Translations under genes and position numbers: made by a program
The notes under the pieces: generated by a model
What the model saw: only the letters and a program-made list of their open reading frames with translations
What the model was told of the DNA's origin: nothing
Database searches by the model: none
Source of the DNA: an uncultured Clostridia bacterium
Lineage (GTDB): Bacteria > Bacillota > Clostridia > TANB77 > CAG-508
Reading direction: 5' to 3'
NCBI GenBank assembly: GCA_934169575.1
Contig: CAKPOA010000010.1
Span: 1-47,448 of the forward strand
Length of the DNA stretch: 47,448 bases
Shown: positions 43,352-47,448 of the stretch, in pieces
Position numbering within the stretch: position 1 is the stretch's first letter
Layout of the letters: each line of letters begins with the position of its first letter

Positions 43352-44112
43352 CAATCTCTTAATTCCTTTCCTGTAAGTTTTAGAAATACATCATTTAGTG
43401 TTGGTCCAACTCTTTCTATTTTTTCTTCTATATTTGCTTGTTTTTTTAGTTCTTCACTTGTTCCTTCTGCAATTATTTTTCCTTTATCCAAAATAATAAT
43501 TCTATCACAAAGTATTTCTACTTCTTCCATATAATGAGTTGTATATACTATTGTAGCACCATTATCTCTTAATTTCTTTATTCCATCTAAAATATTATTT
43601 CTACTTTGTGGATCTACTGCTACTGTAGGTTCATCTAAGAAAATAAGTTCAGGTTTGTGTGCAATTCCACATGCAATATTTAATCTTCTTAATAATCCAC
43701 CAGATAATTGTTTTGGCAAATATTTTTTAAATTCTGCTAATCCTACCAAATTTATTGCATCTTCTACATATTGTTTTCTTGTATTTTTGTCTTGAATATA
43801 TAATCCACAAAAATAATTAATATTATCATATACATTTAATTCGTTAAATACTGCAACATCTTGAAATATTACACCTATTTTCGATTTTATGTCATATGAA
43901 TCTGGTTTCATTTCTTTGCCAAATATTTCTATACTTCCTTTTTGATATTTCAATAATGATAATATTGAATTTATTGTTGTACTTTTTCCACTTCCATTTG
44001 GTCCAAGCAGTCCTAATATTTCACCTCTATATACACAAAAAGATAAATCATCTATCGCCTTTTTTCCTTTATATTCTTTTGTTAAATTTTTAATTTCTAT
44101 AACTTTTTCCAT
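43351..44112 (-). CDS. ABC transporter ATP-binding protein
   Basis: 253 residues. Walker A GPNGSGKST (37-45), Q-loop GVIFQDVAVFNELN, signature LSGGLLRRL, Walker B LIFLDEP and the switch His in TTHYMEE. A C-terminal extension (IERVGPTLNDVFLKLTGK) is typical of DrrA-like exporters. It is first of five co-directional, mostly overlapping ABC genes. The start AGGGGGAAAT-ATG overlaps the end of a frame-shifted short reading frame (44090-44211). Confidence 0.93.
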   Translation of the reverse strand: MEKVIEIKNLTKEYKGKKAIDDLSFCVYRGEILGLLGPNGSGKSTTINSILSLLKYQKGSIEIFGKEMKPDSYDIKSKIGVIFQDVAVFNELNVYDNINYFCGLYIQDKNTRKQYVEDAINLVGLAEFKKYLPKQLSGGLLRRLNIACGIAHKPELIFLDEPTVAVDPQSRNNILDGIKKLRDNGATIVYTTHYMEEVEILCDRIIILDKGKIIAEGTSEELKKQANIEEKIERVGPTLNDVFLKLTGKELRD

Positions 44113-44211
44113 ATTTCCCCCTTAACTCATATTTATCTATATCAATTCCTTCAAGTTTTAATAGCTCGATTTTGTTTTTTATTCCTCCTCCATATCCTGT
44201 TAAGCTCCCAT
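44090..44211 (-). pseudogene. Candidate frame-shifted small gene before the ABC operon
   Basis: After AAAGGAGTGAATTTTAT an ATG (44211) reads only MGA-stop. The +1-shifted frame is open for 39 codons and looks coding (GSLTGYGGGIKNKIELLKLE and on to IDKYELRGKYGK), ending inside the ATPase gene. One extra G after ATGGG would join them. It is either a broken small gene or a sequence error. No function is recognised. The remaining bases of the 44113-44327 interval show no clear promoter. Confidence 0.35.
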
Positions 44212-44327
44212 ATAAAATTCACTCCTTTGCTATATAAATTAAATATTCAATACAAGTTTTTTGCTAATAATATTTCTACTAATTTATTCCTTTCATGTTA
44301 TTAAACACTGCTTCAATTATACAATAC

Positions 44328-45197
44328 TTATTCATTTGTATCCTTGATTAACTTCTGATTGTCTAATTTAGTTATTCCCATAACGTTGTTATCATTTGCC
44401 AAAATAGTTATTTGTCTTTTAGCAGTTATATTTAATTTTTCAATTCTTTCTTTTTGACTGATATTATTTTCTATCATACTAGCATTTAATACTTCTAAAT
44501 TTGATAATACAATCAAATGTAAAATATCAGTATAATCTCTAACATTACCATCTAATTCAGGATTGTTTTCTCTCCATTCTTTTGCTGTCATTCCAAATAA
44601 GGCAACATTTATCACATCTGCTTCATTTGCATATACAAACAATTTTTGTTTTTCAGTAAGTGTTGGTACAATATATTCTTTAATGCTGTCAGTATGTATT
44701 CTATAATTTGTTTTAGATAAACTTCTTCTTACTGACCATTCTATTTTTCCTTGATATGTTTCATTGGATTTCAATCTTTCAAATTCTTGAATTAAATATA
44801 ACTTAAAAGCAGGATCTATCCAAGAAGCAAATTCCAAAGCAATATCAGGATGAGCAAATGTTCCGCCATTATATTTTCCTCTCTTACTAATAAATCCTTT
44901 AGAATTAGTAAAATTTATCCACCTTGATGGGCTCATGGTAAAAGAGTTATTTGCCGCATCATTTTTAAACTCGCGAGATTCCGCTAGTTTAAAATCTTCA
45001 TTAAAAAGTTCTTCCCACAATGAATAAAAATCAAATGAACTTTTATTGCTCATCCATTTAATAATAACATCTCCAGGATTATCAGGATTTTTATATCTTG
45101 CTAAATCAGTCAAAGAGATATAATCAATATTATTTACTCTCATTACATTAACTAAATTATTTTTTACATTCATCTTAGTCATAATTTTATTATTCAT
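44328..45197 (-). CDS. KilA-N domain protein
   Basis: The KilA-N domain is a DNA-binding fold common in phages, large DNA viruses and mobile elements. 289 residues from ATG 45197 (GGTGATT upstream). The open frame extends 25 codons further up, but that part overlaps the tag remnant. The domain (about 20-145) shows YISLTDLARYKNPDNPGDVI, SPSRWINFTNSKGFISKRGK and GGTFAHPDIALEFASWIDPA with LYLIQEFERLK. The C-terminal half (about 145-289) is a conserved-looking helical region (YIVPTLTEKQKLFVYANEAD). No phage genes are adjacent; a solitary regulator or toxin/antirepressor remnant is possible. Confidence 0.8.
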   Translation of the reverse strand: MNNKIMTKMNVKNNLVNVMRVNNIDYISLTDLARYKNPDNPGDVIIKWMSNKSSFDFYSLWEELFNEDFKLAESREFKNDAANNSFTMSPSRWINFTNSKGFISKRGKYNGGTFAHPDIALEFASWIDPAFKLYLIQEFERLKSNETYQGKIEWSVRRSLSKTNYRIHTDSIKEYIVPTLTEKQKLFVYANEADVINVALFGMTAKEWRENNPELDGNVRDYTDILHLIVLSNLEVLNASMIENNISQKERIEKLNITAKRQITILANDNNVMGITKLDNQKLIKDTNE

Positions 45198-45268
45198 ATA
45201 ATAATCACCTTCTCTATATTTAATTTTAAAAAAATTCTTAAACGGTATCAAGACAATTTCATTCTTCT

Positions 45269-45648
45269 TCATGAATCAAAAATTCCTCTGTACATAAAAC
45301 ATTCTTTATCATGTGAATAAATAATGCCTATTGCTTGTAAATAAGAATATATAATTGTACTCCCTACAAATTTCATACCTCTTTTTTTCAAATCTTTTGA
45401 TAACTCATCTGATAACCTATTTGTAGTCTTATCTATTTCATAAATAACTTTATCATTTGTAAATACTTTTAAATAATTATGAAATGTTCCATAGTCGTTT
45501 TGTATTTGTTTAAAAATTTTACTATTATTTATAGCAGCATTTATTTTTAGTCTATTTCTTATAATTTTTTGATTTTCTAATAATTCTTGTACTTTTTCAT
45601 TATTATATTCGAAAATTCTTTTAGAGTTTTGTATTCACATTTATACAT
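45269..45648 (-). pseudogene. tag: DNA-3-methyladenine glycosylase I (tag), internally deleted
   Basis: The intact enzyme excises 3-methyladenine from DNA. Here GGGAGAG is followed by ATG reading MYKCEYKTLKEF, which keeps the zinc Cys4, but that frame stops after 23 codons. A second frame then gives the family's C-terminal part: IIRNRLKINAAINNSKIF, LSKDLKKRGMKFVGSTIIYS, and the zinc ligands in SHDKEC. Roughly 50-60 residues, with the catalytic Glu and substrate pocket, are missing between them. A promoter (45697-45725) survives. It is non-functional as read. Confidence 0.75.
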
Positions 45649-45696
45649 TAAAAATTCTCTCCCTTACTTTGCACATTGTTCAAAACTTTTGTTTGT

Positions 45697-45725
45697 ATTT
45701 TATACTATATTTTGCAACTTGTCAA
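45697..45725 (-). promoter_or_regulatory. Sigma-A promoter of the tag remnant
   Basis: The minus strand carries TTGACA (45720-45725), a 17-base spacer and TAAAAT (45697-45702). Confidence 0.7.
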
Positions 45726-45791
45726 TAGTTTAGTTAAATTTAATTAAAAAATATTCTCAAACTATATATCACCAAGATTTACTAATATAAA

Positions 45792-45842
45792 GTAAGTGAT
45801 CAATAAAAAAGAGTGTAAACCTCCTTTTTATTGATCACTTAC
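45792..45842. terminator. Long inverted repeat, probable terminator between tag remnant and pilin-like gene
   Basis: GTAAGTGATCAATAAAAA and its exact complement form an 18-bp stem, extended by GAG/CTC, around a short loop. Each arm contains the palindrome TGATCA. No classical T-run follows on either side, so its role as a terminator is inferred. Confidence 0.5.
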
Positions 45843-45885
45843 ATCATATAATTAATTTTTTATTTATATCTTCTCCTTTTTCGGA

Positions 45886-45918
45886 ACCGCCTAGAGACCT
45901 AAGGCCTCTTCAGGCGGT
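45886..45918 (-). other. G+C-rich hairpin just after the pilin-like gene
   Basis: ACCGCCT and AGGCGGT (45886-45892, 45912-45918) form a strong outer stem with inner AGAG/CTCT pairing, four bases from the stop codon of the gene with the putative DGR variable region. On the plus strand it is followed by ATTTTT and could terminate there. DGR targets are known to carry a G+C-rich hairpin/cruciform near the variable region that aids retrohoming; this one is a candidate. Confidence 0.5.
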
Positions 45919-45922
45919 ATTT

Positions 45923-47359
45923 TTAGTTCCAATTTATAGTATGCATATTGCTTGAGCTATTATCTCCACTACATTTCTCTACTTGGATATCAGACCCTAG
46001 AGAAACTACGGGACGCAAACTATTGTCGACGGTATAGCTGTGACTATAAGAGTTGAACATAATGCTACCAAAGATGTAGTTGCCAGCACCGCGCAACCCG
46101 AAAACCGCATAGATCGAATCGCAATTGACCGAACGCGAAGCCACCCAATAGTAGCTTGATGCTGTTAAGGCTTTTGCCCCATCTCCATAATTTGTACTAT
46201 TTATTGGTATATAATAATATGTCTGTTTTGCTTCTAATGTATCTGATGAACTTCCTCCTGTATATGTGTTTGTTGTAGGTGTAGTATAATATTTATCACT
46301 TTCATTTTCTGTTTTTCCATATATGTCTGGTTTAATACCTCTTGTATATGTTTTGGTTTTTCCATATAATGTACCACTATCACTGTTTTTGTATTCTGCC
46401 CTTGCTGTTTTTCCTCCTTTGGTTTTTACTGTTCCATCTGCATTTAGTACATCATCTGTTAACCATTTCTCCATATCTTCCAAATTTATACTTCTTGCTG
46501 TTATTCCCTTTGATTTTTTACTATACAAACTTTCACATATGTCATTCATTACATATACTCCATTATTATATCCTATTGCTCCACTGAAATAAACCTCCTT
46601 GCTTGTTGGACTTCCAATTAAATCCATTGATCCATCATCATATATTCTTAGTACTTGCCAATTTAATTTGTCTTGTGCTAAATCTGCACCATTACCACCT
46701 GTACCTGTTATACTTTCTGCTAATTTAGATTTTGAATATCCTTTCACACTATCTGGTGTGTAATTTATATAATCTCCAACTTCTATACCTGTTCTGTCTA
46801 CATTTTCACTTCCTCCTGATGTTACCCATAAATCTGAAATATCTACTTTATTTCCATTTTTACTTAAAACTTTATCATTTTTTTCTGCAACTGTATGCCC
46901 TGTCACTTTTGCTACCGCATCAATTACATCTGCATTTGTATATTTCCCATTTGCATCATATTTTCCTATTAGCTCTAATTTTATTTGTTCTTTTGTTCCT
47001 GCTATATCATTTTGTTTTTTTGCTACTTCTGCTCTTGTTAATATTCCATCTTGCCCTGATATCATTGTTATACTAATTCCTGCAAGTATTATTAAAACTA
47101 TAATTGTAATAACTAAGGCTATTAATGTGATACCTGCTTTTTGACTATACCAATTCTTCTCTCTTTCTCTTTCAAATTTTTTCGTCTCTTCGACATTTTT
47201 TAAATTCTCTACATATTTTATGTTTTGAAATTTTATGCTTTTTCCATTTTTCTGTACACTTGATTTTTTATTATTGTTTTCTAAAACACGTGTGTGTGTG
47301 TGTGTGTGTGTGTGTACAGCCCCAAGGGTTTCAGCGTTTTTTAATTTTTGATTTTCCAT
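45923..47359 (-). CDS. Pilin-like surface protein with variable C-type-lectin-like end (putative DGR target)
   Basis: 478 residues. A 75-residue charged leader, including HTHTHTHT (16-23) from an (AC)13 tract, precedes a prepilin-like segment GITLIALVITIIVLIILAGI (76-95; no Glu5) and the helix ISGQDGILTRAEVAKKQNDI typical of clostridial pseudopilin-like surface proteins. A central domain (about 190-390) has WQVLRIYDDGSMDLI. The C-terminus reads YYWVASRSVNCDS and then LRPVVSLGSDI, an FGE/DUF6273-like lectin fold end with DGR-style variable codons. ATG follows AAAGGATGA. The promoter is at 47411-47439. Likely displayed on the cell surface as an adhesin; the ligand is unknown. Confidence 0.8.
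   Translation of the reverse strand: MENQKLKNAETLGAVHTHTHTHTRVLENNNKKSSVQKNGKSIKFQNIKYVENLKNVEETKKFEREREKNWYSQKAGITLIALVITIIVLIILAGISITMISGQDGILTRAEVAKKQNDIAGTKEQIKLELIGKYDANGKYTNADVIDAVAKVTGHTVAEKNDKVLSKNGNKVDISDLWVTSGGSENVDRTGIEVGDYINYTPDSVKGYSKSKLAESITGTGGNGADLAQDKLNWQVLRIYDDGSMDLIGSPTSKEVYFSGAIGYNNGVYVMNDICESLYSKKSKGITARSINLEDMEKWLTDDVLNADGTVKTKGGKTARAEYKNSDSGTLYGKTKTYTRGIKPDIYGKTENESDKYYTTPTTNTYTGGSSSDTLEAKQTYYYIPINSTNYGDGAKALTASSYYWVASRSVNCDSIYAVFGLRGAGNYIFGSIMFNSYSHSYTVDNSLRPVVSLGSDIQVEKCSGDNSSSNMHTINWN
46000..46145 (-). repeat. Putative DGR variable region (VR)
   Basis: The coding strand from GCT TCG CGT (46141-46133) to TTG CGT CCC (46018-46010) differs sharply from the rest of the gene. 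46081-46140 holds 34 G or C in 60, against 18 in 60 at 46201-46260. From 46090 to 46019, 23 of 24 codons end in C or T (12 in C), as expected if a template of AAY codons was mutated only at adenines. The template repeat and reverse transcriptase are not in the window. Confidence 0.65.
47290..47315 (-). repeat. (AC)13 microsatellite inside the pilin-like gene
   Basis: Thirteen GT units on the plus strand are read as CAC ACA codons (His-Thr) at residues 16-23. Losing one unit leads to TAA after CGT-region codons TGT TTT AGA AAA CAA. Gaining one gives GTG TTT TAG. Slippage would therefore switch the gene off in either direction. Confidence 0.85.
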
Positions 47360-47410
47360 TTAAAATCATCCTTTCTTTCCTTTGTTTTTCACAATTTTTA
47401 TCATAAACCC

Positions 47411-47439
47411 ATTTTATCAATTTCAATTATTTCTGTCAA
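47411..47439 (-). promoter_or_regulatory. Sigma-A promoter of the pilin-like gene
   Basis: The minus strand carries TTGACA (47434-47439), a 17-base spacer and TAAAAT (47411-47416), about 50 bases before the ATG. Confidence 0.75.
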
Positions 47440-47448
47440 TACTTTTTT

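Noticed and set aside
46323..47076. Plus-strand open frames opposite the pilin-like gene
   Set aside because: They are antisense shadows rich in Leu/His/Phe from the AT-rich complement, without ribosome sites.

Overview
The window is chromosomal DNA of a very AT-rich, Gram-positive, spore-forming Clostridia-type bacterium. The evidence is Firmicutes-style Shine-Dalgarno sites (GGAGG, GGTGA), sigma-A promoters, tRNAs with encoded CCA, a Spo0E-like phosphatase, a SleB-type cortex hydrolase, a UvrD/PcrA helicase, a dimeric GlyS, and a DUF4912 plus GH57 branching-enzyme pair. I cannot name the species. The gene content resembles uncultured gut Clostridia. Nearly everything reads on the minus strand; the exceptions are DUF4912-GH57, tRNA-Trp and purA.

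Layout. 1-760: the 5' end of a group IIC intron running off the left edge, placed just after a terminator hairpin, then tRNA-Gln(TTG), tRNA-His and tRNA-Gln(CTG). 876-2155: the infC-rpmI-rplT operon, with a probable ATA start codon for infC and a structured leader. 2190-7300: a lone VirD4/TraG-like ATPase, an ArsP_2-type metal exporter, a small surface protein with an LAYTG sorting-like tail, and an unknown coiled-coil protein. 7365-11908: topA-pcrA. 12168-15123: a 47-residue Spo0E-like gene and an M16 peptidase pair (ymfF-ymfH). 15184-19880: an accessory block with two unknown proteins, an AlbA_2/HATPase protein and a DUF4143 AAA ATPase, whose promoter is preceded by three direct repeats at exact 23-bp spacing. 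20102-24490: a secreted Ig-like protein, a GGDEF protein with a degenerate receiver, an extremely acidic coiled-coil protein, and sleB. 24759-30303: DUF4912-GH57, glyS, tRNA-Trp, and a divergent, less AT-rich purA. 30358-38557: a DUF5684 protein and rpoB-rpoC with a long intergenic hairpin. 38621-44211: a five-gene ABC-export cluster. 44328-47448: a KilA-N protein, a broken tag gene, and a pilin-like surface protein.

The most exciting item is the pilin-like gene at 45923-47359. Its 3' end has the marks of a variable region of a diversity-generating retroelement (DGR): a C-type-lectin/FGE-like end with the LRPVVSL motif, abrupt G+C enrichment, and a run of 24 codons of which 23 end in C or T. 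Near its 5' end is an in-frame (AC)13 microsatellite, and both alternative frames hit stops just after the tract. This suggests a surface adhesin that is both switched on and off by slippage and diversified by a reverse transcriptase encoded outside the window.

A second recurring theme is a family of palindromic intergenic repeats (MITE-like). There are five copies: three long copies with a conserved structured core, one short copy without the core, and one truncated copy touching rpoC. No CRISPR array, rRNA gene or intact transposase was seen.
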